Source: Diphasiastrum complanatum
Lineage: Eukaryota > Streptophyta > Lycopodiopsida > Lycopodiales > Lycopodiaceae
NCBI GenBank assembly: GCA_029204225.1
Contig: CM055100.1
Coordinates: 55,507,278-55,571,277 of the forward strand
Length of the DNA: 64,000 nt
Reading direction: 5' to 3'
Shown: positions 1 to 11,500 of the stretch, piece after piece
Layout of the letters: every line of letters starts with the position of its first letter
Numbering within the stretch: position 1 is the first letter of the stretch
Translations under genes and position numbers: made by a program
Notes under the pieces: model-generated
Told to the model about the DNA's origin: nothing
The model's database searches: none
The model's input: only the letters and a program-made list of their open reading frames with translations

Positions 1-17
1 TGTGAACTATGCTGAAG

Positions 18-162
18 TGTCGCTTTTTGGGAAAAGCCGACACTGTCGCTTTTCGGAAAAAACCGACATTGTGAAAAAGATAGTTCATTTATGCAGATTG
101 TAATGACACTTAGAGTATTTTTGTAGACTGTTGCGACACTTAGTGTATTTCTGCAGACTGTT
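18..162. repeat. two short degenerate tandem repeats
   Basis: Positions 18-70 hold two copies of a ~27-bp unit containing TGTCGCTTTT and ending in CCGACA. Positions 93-162 hold two and a third copies of a 30-bp unit with the core GACACTTAG. No coding potential is seen. Confidence 0.6.
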
Positions 163-180
163 AAAAAAGTAATGTAAATC

Positions 181-956
181 TACAAACTTGTTCTAAATGC
201 TAGTTCTTGGAAGTCCTTGAATATGGCCAAGTCTTCAATGACTTCAAGTAATTGAACTTAACATATGAACTTGAAATTATGACAGGATTGGTTACTCTTT
301 GTTGGAGATTAGCCGGAAGCCCATTGTAGACGTTCTTCAAATAATTTGGCTGTCTAAGTTGTGATTCCTATAGGTATCAGATTAGTAGACATAGAACCAA
401 AGTTGGTTTCACCTGACCCTAAATCAACGATCAATAAACGTGCATGAAGAATCATGAAATAGAAATAAGTATTCACCAAAGAGACAACTGTGGACTTAAT
501 TCCCAACAGAAAGGCAAAGCAGGCCTGCCACAACCAAAACAACGAACACGAAAAGAAGAATTAGGAATAACCGGAGAGCCTGGGGCATGACGCTGTGGAG
601 GGCAATATGGAACCACAACAACGTGGTGAATAGGTGGAGTAGGCACGGTTGAAACAGAAACCAGAGGAGCATGTTGTGCAACATTGGCTGCATGGCAATT
701 TGAGACGCGTTGGGCATTGCAAGACCGATGGAATTGTTGCAACACAGGGGAATCATGTTGTGAAGGCGAGTTATCAATGCGAGCGAGCCAGACAGCAGAG
801 AAGAAGAAGGAGAAGGTGGACGTTTGCGGTTTGAATCATCTCACATGTTGCAAGACTAGCCAAACAAATTGGGTTCCATTGAAAATCATTGAAAATTTAT
901 TCTCTTGTATGTGGATATACCTTTGCACTTGGCCGCAACTTGCTGCTGCAATCAAC
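181..956. other. unassigned sequence
   Basis: Short ORFs occur on both strands (for example around 649-834 plus and 473-777 minus), but none has a recognisable domain or splice context. I see no gene or mobile element here. Confidence 0.4.
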
Positions 957-1100
957 CAACCACTGTAAGTTGTTGATGCCAAAAATTTGAAACAAATCCC
1001 ACAACCACTGTAGGTCATGGATGCCAATAATCCGGAACCAATCCCACAACCACCAGCCTAGGTCACACGTGGATGCCAGAAATCCATAATTTACCACCAA
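957..1100. repeat. degenerate ~48-bp minisatellite, about three units
   Basis: The words CCACTGTA, GATGCCA and ATCCCACAACCA recur about every 48 bp, with increasing divergence to the right. The open minus-strand frames across it merely reflect the repeat. Confidence 0.55.
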
Positions 1101-1140
1101 TAGCAGGCAACACAGTAAAGGTCCTTAACTATATTCTAAA

Positions 1141-1202
1141 CCCTGCCATCCGTCGCTGAAACCCTGCCTCGTTGAACCCTGCCATCGCTGGTGAAACCCT
1201 AA
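1141..1202. promoter_or_regulatory. telo-box-like AAACCCTAA with related motifs
   Basis: AAACCCTAA lies at 1194-1202, preceded by three ACCCTGCC words at about 20-bp spacing. Telo-boxes are known in promoters of plant ribosome and translation genes, so a link to the NOG1-like gene downstream is attractive. The distance is large and no first exon was found, so this is only a candidate. Confidence 0.2.
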
Positions 1203-4200
1203 AAAACAACCACCTGCAAACGTACGCATGCAATCCAGGAATCAATAATCAGCAGCAGGAATCTGACCAAATTAGCACTGGAACTAGTGCAGATGCGCCT
1301 TCTCCTTTCTTGTTTCAAATAACAAAGCCTGCAGTTGATGATTGCTATACTATATCATGCATGTCATTCTCAGAACCACTCCTTGATCAACCTTTCCCTG
1401 ACAATATAATTTGAAAGGAGAAATAACACACTGCCGACCTGCCTACGTTACTCATGAACGGAATTGCCCTGGAACATCTGTACTTGTTTGGTGACGGATG
1501 GGAAGAAGGTCATCGCTGCTAACTCAGAACTGTTGATGTTTGTTGATGCTGAAATTGTTTGATTCCTTACTTCTTAGTTAATTACTTTGCAAAATGGTTT
1601 ATAGGGTGCAAAATAGCTTAGGTCTAGGGTTTAGGCCCTAGGGGTATTCGTTTATATGAGAGCTGGGAATCAAAGACCAGTACAAGAAAGCAGAGCAGAG
1701 GGAAGCTCTCCAATGCAGCTGGGAATAACCATGAATCAGCTGCAGAGATTCCATTTTTTTCCTTTGCTATTGGGCAGGAGTATGCTGAAGTGTCTCCAAT
1801 GCTCAGCTTCTGTTAGTCAATCAGCTCTTAAAATGAAAGCTTTCTTTTTTTGGATGAGACAACAGGCAATGCAAAGGAAAAAGCTGCTTTCAATTTCTGG
1901 GCTCTTATCCTACACTTTACAGTCATGTACGCCACTTCAATAATCTATCTCTGATCGTTACTAGTAATGTGAAAATGGAGCTCTACAGTTTTGGGGTGAT
2001 TGACAGAAATTGTATTAGAGGTGGCCACAGTACAAGAAGCATGTTTTCAGATTGTGTTAACAGAGTGTTGCAGTACTAAGTTCAAGGTCAGCGTTAACAA
2101 ATTGTATCAATGAGTGTCAAAGCTTCTACAATTATCACCACTCTCAGAGGTTGAATTTTCGCTTCTTTTGCAGGTTAATTCACTTTGCTTTGATATTCAC
2201 CCTTTATAGAACCGAATGACGGAATGTAGTAGCTACTTTTGAAGGCACCAACAGTTTTAAGTAAAAATGCTGGCCTGGAGCAAGACAACTTTGATCCAAA
2301 TCTGCAGCAAGTCTTTACACCAAGTGGCGCCATGGGATAGACCAGTTTCAAACTTCCGATCAGACTCTCATTTATTTCAGAAGTATGTGTACATCATAAC
2401 AGCATAAAATGTCTCAGCTTGTGTGTGGGCCTTTCAGGTTGCTTCCTGAAATTGTAGAAGTTGCTGGAAGGTTGCTAAAAAGGCTTATTCTATTCCAAGA
2501 AATTTTGACTTGCAAATGGGAAATTTGAAATCTGCAGATATTATAAGCTTTGCAGTTCATTCACTCAACAGAAAAAACATGCTAAATCTTGCCCGAGGAC
2601 TTTGCCTGTGCAGGTAATTATTTTACTGATATACAAGAGTGCTTATGGTTACTACTGTCTCTCTTGCCAGCATCATCATCACCGCTAAAAGATGTAAAAA
2701 TTGTCCCAAGGAACTGTGTATGGGATTTTAGTTTTGCTTTTTGTAGAAAATTTGAAAGCGTTTCCAAGTAAGGCAAGTATCTGGTCAAACACCTATGACT
2801 TAGGTGTATGTAAATTTAGGTCCTCCATTAACTTTTGAGGTGGTAAGGACTTTCTTTCTTCTCCTTCAGATCAGGAGTTCCACTCCAATTTGGCCCGCAA
2901 ATGAGGACATATAAGAGAAAAAAGCTAGATGTAAATTAGGGTTCATTGGCTTGGGGCCTTATCAATTATATTTGGGCTGGGCTTTGACGGTAACTTGATT
3001 TGAGGCTCTAAACACTCATGGACTAGTTTTGATGATAGAGATTGTGAACTTAGAAAAGGCCAAACTTTGAGGTAGCCACATATTTATGGATGACCTCACA
3101 TACATATAGGTGAAGAAAAGGTGAAAAGCGTTCCAAGAAGCCAAGGATATAGTGAGATGAGTTTCATTCAGACATGCTAGAGCTCATTTTACGAACATGA
3201 GATCAGGACCCTAACTTTGCCGTAATTAGCCCTACTCGTGATCTCCTCTCATGCCTATGTGCTCCAAGAGATCGTGCCCTCCTCATGACCTATGCTGACA
3301 ATCTGTGAGGCAATTTTAGAGGTTAGTAAGGGTTATTGAACCCCATGAATGCATTAACTGTATGTAAAGGTCCATGATCAAGTTTAGCTACTAATTGTAA
3401 TGTTAATCTTCATCACTTTTTCTATGAATAAATAATGTAAAGAAGTGCGCTCAGAAGAAGGTGGTTGGTTTTGAATAGTTCATCAATAGTTCATCTCTAA
3501 GGTGAATGAATCCATAGACCCATTTCTCCTAAGATTGTCACATAGTTCATCATCCTTCAGTTCTAGACAATTTTTTTTTATTAGAGAAATTGGATCAATG
3601 ATATGTTTGATGTGAATCTCCTGTATCAGTAATATCTTGATTGTTGTGTTTTGTGATTAATCGCCTCCCTTGGCTATCATAGACGCCTTTGTAGAGAGCA
3701 AAAATGGTTGTTATTGCTTAATAACATTCATTGTCATACTCAAATTAAGAGTTAGTTGTTGACAAGATCTATTTTCTCACCAACTTTGTCGACTAATTTT
3801 TGGGTCCATCGTAGTTCCAAGCTTCCACATTACAAGTTTTTCGGAGAAGCAACCATCTTTCGATCTTGGTTCTTCCCAATATCGATGACCAATTTTGGCT
3901 TGTCATTGGATGAGGGGACACAAGTTCTTATTCCAACTATGACAAATTGTCATCAAGTAACTAAAATAGTCAACTCTTTTAATTTTACATTTTTGTGCCC
4001 TTCTCAAAAGGTTGTCTCTCTCACCTACGTAGACAACCTTTTTGTGTGAAAGAAATTCTCCCATGATTCAAGAGAGGACCCAAAAGGAATTTAATGAGAA
4101 TATAGAAAGTATTTTCCTCTTGCAAGGTTGATTCTTACCGGACTGATGTGACCTTTTGTTAGAGCCCAGTCTCGCTCTAGCCTGACCTCAGCATGGCAGG

Positions 4201-4441
4201 TTACTAGAGGGCCTGAGGCCAAGTATTGGCGAAGGCTAGTGACTGGAGTGGACATTTGTCCCAAGCTGGGACCAGCGTGTCACAAGCAGTGACCCAATGT
4301 GACCGCTTGACAAGCTGTCAGAGACGCAGTGAATTTTGACCATCGGGATCCTAGCCGTCAGTGACAAGATGATAGCCGACAAGTAGCCGGGGTGGGCAAG
4401 CAGGGGAAATTGTACTTGACAATACTCTTGTACAAATTGTT
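1203..4441. other. unassigned sequence upstream of the Copia remnant
   Basis: Mostly AT-rich. ORFs at 1656-1943, 2589-2771 and 3756-4049 resemble no family I recognise. A GC-richer block at about 4160-4400 may be an old LTR, but nothing confirms it. The first exon of the NOG1-like gene could lie here; I could not identify it. Confidence 0.35.
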
Positions 4442-4760
4442 TTGAATAGCTTACCATTTCAATATCAGAACTTTGTTATGACACTGAGTTTGAGGGAGAG
4501 ATCGCCGACATTCGACGAGCTTAATTGTTTGCTACTTCAAGAAGAGTTTAGAAGACAAAAGTTGATGTCTAGGGAATATTTCAAGGAGTTGGGTTTCTTT
4601 ACCACGAATCAAGGCAAAAGAAAGGAGGCAAAAAGGATCAGAAGCAGGAAGGCAAGGACAATATGGAAAAAGGAGACAGTTCCAAATCCAAGGTCATTTT
4701 GCGTTTGAATGCAGGAAAAAGAAGGCAATCCAGGACAAGAAGAAACAGTCAGGCAACTTC
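4442..4760 (+). pseudogene. Copia gag remnant
   Basis: The frame opens inside gag (residues such as NFVMTLSLRE and a run ending in LLLQEEFRRQ, typical of the UBN2-type Copia gag). A degraded zinc-knuckle segment follows at about 4690-4720, reached only through a frameshift. There is no start codon and the 5' part is missing. Identification rests on recalled family motifs. Confidence 0.7.
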
Positions 4761-4787
4761 ATTGAAGACGAAGACAAAAGTGAAGTT

Positions 4788-4940
4788 GTGGGATGCTATG
4801 AGTTATTCTCAGCTTCAACATCAGAGAACTCTAATGATTGTTGGTACATTGATTCTGGAGCAATGCAACGTATGACACCACATCGTGAGTGGTTTACACA
4901 GTTTGAGGACTGTGGTATAAATGCACATGTCAAGGGAGAC
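4788..4940 (+). pseudogene. Copia protease fragment
   Basis: The frame reads WYIDSGA, the aspartic protease active-site motif, followed by MTPHREWF, a common Copia continuation. It is the middle of a polyprotein. Near 4940 it jumps to the end of integrase through an internal deletion. Confidence 0.75.
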
Positions 4941-5674
4941 AATTCTTCTATCGCCTTTATAATCTTACCAATAAGAAGGTGATTATGAGCAGGGATGTTG
5001 TGTTTGAAGAAAGTGAGTCTTCTAACCTAGAAGATCATGAGGAGGATGTATTTTCTCCTACATCAAAAAGTCATGTTATAGATGATGTTCAGCTTCGAAG
5101 ATACAGGTCCATGTGATACAGCTTCTACACAAATTGTACCAAGGTTGAGTACACAAGTGGATATTGGTAAGCGAAAGGAAAGGTCAAGAGTATTTGATAC
5201 TTATTCTCCTTCTACGTCACCTACAAAGAAGTTACCAAGATGGTATTGTGAGACTATACATGATAGTCAAATTTTGGATGAGGGAGAATCGAGTCAACAA
5301 GGAGCTAAGAGATTGACACGGTCAAGTGGACACTATCATGAAGATGGTGAAGAAATGCATTATGCGTTTATGGCTTCAGTATTGGATTCTGAGGATCCTT
5401 TATTTTATGAAGATGCTACAAAGGAACAAGTTTGGAAGACTGCTATGGACGAGGAGTACGGTTCTAGCATGAAAAACGAGACATGGGATCTTGTTGTACT
5501 TCCAGCAGGTTGCAAGTGGATGTATAGAACCAAGTTTAAGTCTGATGGTTCTATAGATAAGTATGAAGCTGGTTGATCTACTGCGACACCAATGATCAAG
5601 TTGCAGATATCTTCAGGAATTGGTCGTGAAAAGTTTGAGAAGTTCATGACACTCCTAGGTCTTATTGATAATTA
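4938..5674 (+). pseudogene. Copia integrase end, RT start and RNase H end
   Basis: Around 4938-5030 the frame reads YRLYNLTNKKV and SRDVVFEE, the usual end of Copia integrase. Positions 5082-5576 give a linker and the N-terminal part of RT (WKTAMDEEY, CKWMYRTKFK, stop after DKYEAG). Positions 5590-5674 match the very end of RNase H (ADIF, then GREKFEKF). Hence the RT catalytic core and most of RNase H were deleted. Confidence 0.75.
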
Positions 5675-5680
5675 ATTATC

Positions 5681-5693
5681 CATTAAGGGGGAG
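5681..5693 (+). other. polypurine tract of the Copia remnant
   Basis: The purine run AAGGGGGAG directly precedes an LTR starting TGTTAAG, the normal plus-strand primer arrangement. Confidence 0.75.
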
Positions 5694-6105
5694 TGTTAAG
5701 AATTAATGGTTAATTAATTAATTGTAGAGGCCAGCCTGCATGCTAGAAGGCCTATTTCTATTTTCAGTATAGGTACTATCTATTTTTAGTATAGGTACCT
5801 AAGTTAGTACCAATTTTGCCAGAATAGTATAGAAATCTATTTTAACTAAGATAGCATAGATTTCTATTGTTAAGGCTTCATAATTAGCATTCCAATTGCT
5901 ATTGTAGAAGGATAGCTTTTGATTTTGAGTATGGGCAGTCTCTATAAGAGCAGATGGGCGCCCACCTCCAATGTTATCTCAGTTTTCAGTTTATGAAGCA
6001 TAGCTTCTTGCAGTCTCTCTCTTCTTCAGCTTGTGATTGATGTTTTGCGTGAGTACTAATCAGATTAGTCTACTCCGATTTGTGAATTCTAATATCCTCT
6101 TCTCA
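5694..6105 (+). repeat. 3' LTR of the Copia remnant
   Basis: Starts TGTTAAG after the polypurine tract and contains a TATA-like CTATAAGAG near 5940. The right end is uncertain because no target duplication or second LTR was found. Confidence 0.6.
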
Positions 6106-6269
6106 CGGTGACATTCAAACTCAGCTTCGATGATCATCTGATTCATATAAACCACCTCATCACTACCCAACAGACCATGATGACTACCCTTCAGACTCTC
6201 TAGTCATCCATTTCCGATCTTTCTCACCATCTTCTTTCTCCCCCAGTTTCTATCCAATTGCCCGATACT

Positions 6270-6840
6270 CAATGGTTGAGTTCTCATACAATAGTATGAA
6301 GCATTCTGCCACCGGATTTAGTCCTTTTATGCTTTTATACGGCTTTCAGCCTCGTTCCGCTATCTCCGTTGGACTCAAAGGTTGAGCAAGGTACAAGCTG
6401 CAGGCATGATATGCAGGAAATGTTGCAAGTGGCAAGGGAAAGCATTAGATTGAGCCCAATTCTATGCTAACCGAAACAACTCTCCTCGAAAATTTGAGAT
6501 CGGTGATTGGGTGTATCTTAGGATCCCAAAAGATTCTAAGGTCCTTCGAATGGGGAAATGCCCCAAGCTGTCTCCATGTTATAACGGCCCCTTTAACATT
6601 GTAAACAAGATTAATCCGTTCGCTTATCGACTAGAACTTCCAGTTGGAACTACGGTTCATCCTATATTCCATGTCAGTCGTTTAAAGGAATGACTTTGTG
6701 GAAAGGACAACCTTATTCCAGGAGATGATCCAGTGTTACTGGAGGATTTGACTTCCTTTGTACCCCATGAACCTGACAGGATCATGGATTCCCGACATCA
6801 TCAACTGAGAAATCATTTGATTTCTGTCTGATTCGTTGGA
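6270..6840 (+). pseudogene. Ty3/gypsy integrase C-terminal remnant
   Basis: Degraded reading frames match the end of the Gypsy-3 polyprotein on the opposite strand at 29921-30560. A 60-residue stretch at 6511-6693 ([24 protein letters not shown]) covers the integrase C-terminal domain, with the chromodomain start near 6830. Stops and frameshifts break it and no LTR accompanies it. It is a truncated relative of Gypsy-3. Confidence 0.8.
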
Positions 6841-8048
6841 AAGGTAAGTCGGTGCATCGTCACTTGTATGGGGTGTGTGTCAACCTTCAAAGCAATCAGA
6901 GATTTATGGGAGTTGTAACAATTAGCCATAATGGTGAAGCATTGATGCCATTGTGAGCACTCATCATCTGTGATTTAGGAATCAACTAGGGGATAGGACC
7001 TATTTAATGGTAGTCTACATTATATAGAGCTATAATTTCATGCTAAACCCCAAATCAGCACTTGTTATGATAGAATGTCGGGAATAAACTCCCCCTCAAA
7101 AAAAAACCCCCAAAAATGATTTGATGTTTCTAATTTTGAACGAACTACTTCTTTCTCGATTGAATCAAATGAACTGACCATGAAACATTGGGTTAGCATT
7201 CTCTTCCTCTTCCCTCCAAAATCTCGGGGTGAACAACCCTTATCTAGTTGGTATTACACTTAGTGTGCAGTTTCTTTGAAAGCATAGAAGAATTAGAGAA
7301 AGTGCTATGTACTTTGGCCATGTTTAGAATAGCGGGCTCCTTTTCTATTGGTAGAAAGTATTCTTTTGAGAAAAGCTCCTACATGTTTTAGGAAGAGTTT
7401 GAAATTTAATTTATGAGTACAATCACAAGAGAACTTCCAAGCAACATGATAACAAAAACAAATGCCAATGCATTGATAGTTCTTAGATAATGAAACACAG
7501 AATATTTATACTAGATTGCTAGTAGTACTCTCCTACAAAGGCATCCTATTAGTGAGGTTCTCCCATGAAAAAGCGCTTCATACTTCAAAGACCAAATTGA
7601 CAAGTGAGGCCATCAGATGGTTGTTTACGGACTCCTATAGTCTCTCATGTCCAATAAGGTCATAATGTCCTTAATTGGTTGGTTAATAATCGAAATGCTA
7701 ATAATAAGTCTCTAGATGAAAATACATTATAATGTTCTTGGCATAACTATATTTGGCTAAATATGCTCAAAGTCTCACATACTCGTGTAAATGAACGTTG
7801 CATAAATGGAACGTGAATGAAAAGTATGAAAACTAGTGATAAGAAGGGATAGACATATTTGGGGGCATGAAAAGTACGTTCTTATATATTAGCTTGTTTT
7901 TAAATGTCTTGAATTAATGGCTTTTGAATGTTGAAGATGTCATTTCATCGTTTTTCCTTTTTGGATAAGTAATGAGGCAATTTGTATTTATCATGTCTTT
8001 TAACATACTTACTGATTTTGAAAAATATGGTGTATAAATCGACTGTAG
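6841..8048. other. unassigned, intron upstream of the first visible exon
   Basis: AT-rich with no recognisable coding region. It ends in the acceptor CTGTAG at 8043-8048, so it is intron of the NOG1-like gene. Confidence 0.5.
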
Positions 8049-8163
8049 GTGGCTTATAGGCAAGAGAAAGTTGGTGCATTTCAACAGCTACCAATGGTTG
8101 CTCCTTCCAGTGAAATTCTTGGCATGGCTTTGAGGAGGGCCAAGATAGTCCGACCAACCAAAG
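8049..8163 (+). CDS. NOG1-like exon a (38 codons + 1 nt)
   Basis: Acceptor CTGTAG, donor G|GTGGGT. Encodes [17 protein letters not shown] and ends RPTK plus the first base of a Gly codon. The LPMV and ALRRAK words match the conserved region just after the transit peptide in plant NOG1-like proteins. The (GA)n tract starts only 18 nt after the donor. Confidence 0.85.
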
Positions 8164-8180
8164 GTGGGTGAAAGTAAACT

Positions 8181-8240
<60 letters not shown>

Positions 8241-8505
8241 AAGCTTTATTAATGTCTTTTCCATGCCAAAAGGCGTATAAGACAAAAAAGTACATGTCAA
8301 GTATGTGGTAACCATGAGAGTGTCTAAAGTGTCTCCAAAGCTGTAATAAAGAAAAAACGTCTAGTAGAATCTAAGCTAAGTACATAAATGAGAAAGCCTG
8401 TGTATGAAAGTCAAGTGTGTCAATGTCAAGATGTCAGGTCTGTGCTTGTGCTGTAGAAGGATGTAATGCGAGATGTAACATCAAGAAGCACTGGGGCTTG
8501 CTGGC

Positions 8506-8590
<85 letters not shown>

Positions 8591-11500
8591 TTTATTAATG
8601 TCTTTTCCATGCCAAAAGGCTTATAAGACTAATGAAGTACATTTCAAGTATGTGGTAACCATGGGAGCGTATAAAAATGTCTCCAAAACTGTAATAAAGA
8701 AAACATCTAGTACAGACTAAAACTAAAATAGACACGTATGCGAGACTGTGTGTGCATAATAATCATCTATATCTATGTCAAGATGTCAAGACTGTGATGC
8801 TGCTGCGGCTGCTGTGCTGATGTTGTAAAAAGATGTGATGCGAGCCACAACATGAGAAAGCACTGGAGCCTGTTGGTGTCGTCTGTGAGCATGAGCATGT
8901 GTATCAGTACATCTCTGCGTAGGATGTCTGGTGATCCTGGTAGTAACATGATGGTGGGAGGTACACTGTCTCTGATCTCTATGAGCATGTGAGCGGCTAT
9001 CATCCTCGTCGTCGTCATAATCCTCATCCTCAGGCACTAAATCACGCGATCTCCGCCTAGTGAAGAATGAAGTAATCAGTGGATGTGAGGTAAAATGCTG
9101 AGGTGTCTCGTATAAATGTCTTCGTAGTATGAAATGTCTTCCCAATGTTCACCCCTAGGCCCCATCTGGTGCAAAACTCATGCAAGCAATTCAACTATCG
9201 CTGTAGACCCTCTCTGGTCGGTGAGACCAATACCACATCATCAGCATAAAGGAGGATAGGAATCAAGATGTCCCCAAGTGTAATAGATCCTAACACCACA
9301 GTAGGGCAAACACTAACTGATCCACCCAACCTTGCCTACTCCCTGATATAGAGTAAGCCCCTCCTAGCCCAGTGTGAGGACTGGTAGCATGCAACTGCCA
9401 AGTGTCGGCCACGTGTCACTGACGTGGCCGACTGCACGTCGGGACCCAACTGGGGGTCCTGTCCTGTTGATAGGGTCCCTAAACTGTGTTAGGCCCGCCA
9501 TGTCTATGGACCGTACTGGGGCACACTACTCACATTGTCTTGCCCTGTTGGTCGTGTACGCTGGACACGACCTTGACTGTGGTGTTTGACCTATCTGTGT
9601 TCTCTAGGGTTCGGCACTGGTCATGAGCTCGTAACACTCCCTCCCCCTTAAGAACCGTCTTGGTCCTCTAAGACAAAGTCTGGAAAAATCTTGCGAAGGA
9701 CGCTGCCTCTTTCCCAAGTGGCATTCTCAACAGGCTGATCATTTCACTTAACCAGATATTCTCGGTATAGAGTATGACGGGTCTGCGTCTCTCTACTATC
9801 AAGAATCTCTTCTGGTTCATGTGGAGGTTGTTGAGGATCCAATGGGAGAACTAGAACACTGTCCCCTACCAGATTTTCTGATCTGGTAAAGGCTTTTCGT
9901 AACTGACTTACATGAAAGACTAGAAAAACCTTACTACTGTGTGGGAGTTCTAGTTCATAGGTGACCTCGCCTAGTCTCCTACTAATGGTAAAGGGACCAC
10001 AATACCTAGGAGACAACTTAGCACACACTCCTGATTTGAGGGTTTTAGAGTCAACTGGGACTCTCAAGTAGACTTTCTCACTAGCGGAGAACTGCACATC
10101 CCGTCTGTGTGGATTTGCATAATGCCTGGCTCGATCCTGGGACTGCCTAATGCTACGCTTAACATGTTCTATCATCTGGTTTAGGTCCTCTAAGAAATTT
10201 CTGGCTGCTTCAACTTTTTGTTGTTTAAACCCTACAGCTTTTGGTGAGCGTGGCTGAAAACCGTACATCAGCATAAATGGGCTGTATCCCGTAGCTGAAT
10301 GTTTGGTACTGTTATAAGCAAACTCTAATATCAAGAGATACTCCTCCCAATTAGTTTGCTTCTTGCTGACGTATGCACGAAGCATATCCTCCAGCACCTG
10401 ATTTACTCTCTCAATTTGACCGTCCGTCTGTGGATGGTCAGTGGTACTCATATTAAGTTTAGTATGGAGATGATGGAATACTGCCCTCCAAAAATTTCCA
10501 TTAAACTTACTGTCCCGATCGCTGACTATGCAGGAAGGTAGACCGTACAATTTAAATAGCCCGTCTATAAACAACCTCGCTAACTCTGGAGCTCTAACGG
10601 TTGTTTTGGTCAGAATAAAATGAGCCATTTTGGTCAGACGGTCAACTGTGACCCATATAGCGTCATTACCCTTTTGGGTTTTAGGCAGGCCCACTATAAA
10701 ATCCATGGAGATAGTCTCCCATTTACCAACTGGTATATCTAAGGGCTGCAACAACCCTCCTGCCTTTAAACGCTCTGCTTTATTTACTTGACATTTCTGG
10801 CAACTGGTTACATACTGTTGGACGTCCTTTTTCATATTGGGCCAGAAAAATTGCCTACGAAGAAGCTCATAGGTCTTCTGTATGCTTGGGTGTCCCGCAC
10901 TAGGATTGTCATGACATTCATATAGGACCTGCTGCCTATAATCCTCTGAATTGGGGACACATACTCTATCTCTATAGAGCAAGTACTCATCCTGAATAGA
11001 ATACTGTTTCCATTTGAATCCTTGAGTCAACTGACCCTCAACCACTGGGGTTTGCTTGGGTAATACAGGCTCAGAATCCTCAACGTCATCTGACGACGTA
11101 TACTCAGACTCATCATCATCCTCAACGAAAGTTGCCGTATTCTTGGATGAACTGGCACCAGCCCCGGGAACTGGTTCTGGAGTCTGTAACTGTCTGCTCT
11201 GGACTGAGTTCTAGATAGTAGAGAAGAATGCATCATGCTGGCACTTCCCTCTCAAGGACTCGAGTAACTCATTATGAATCTGAGTAAAACTCAGCTCGTT
11301 TATCATAGGCATTCTGCTAAGGGCATCTGCTACTGTATTGAATTTCCCCCGTCTATATCTAATAGACATATCAAACTCTTGCATCAACTCTGTCCAACGA
11401 GCTTTCCGACCTCTAAGCTCAGGTTGATTGCAAATGTATCTGAGACTTTCATGGTCTGTCAGGACCTCAAAGTTGGCACCATACAAATAATGCCTCCAAG

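Larger units (their letters stand above)
4442..6105 (+). mobile_element. internally deleted Ty1/copia retrotransposon remnant
   Basis: In order on the plus strand this shows a gag tail with a zinc-knuckle remnant, the protease, the C-terminal end of integrase, the first part of reverse transcriptase, the last part of RNase H, a polypurine tract and a 3' LTR. The integrase core and most of RT-RNase H are missing, so it cannot be autonomous. No 5' LTR is visible upstream. Confidence 0.8.

Noticed and set aside
1656-1943. ORF as the first exon of the NOG1-like gene
   Set aside because: It has several Met codons and a hydrophobic stretch but no match to the family N-terminus and no donor in the right phase.
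7945-8315. Minus-strand ORFs with long Leu-Ser runs
   Set aside because: They are translations of the (TC)n tract. The same holds for 8417-8626, 17323-17554, 37028-37437 and 55416-55658.
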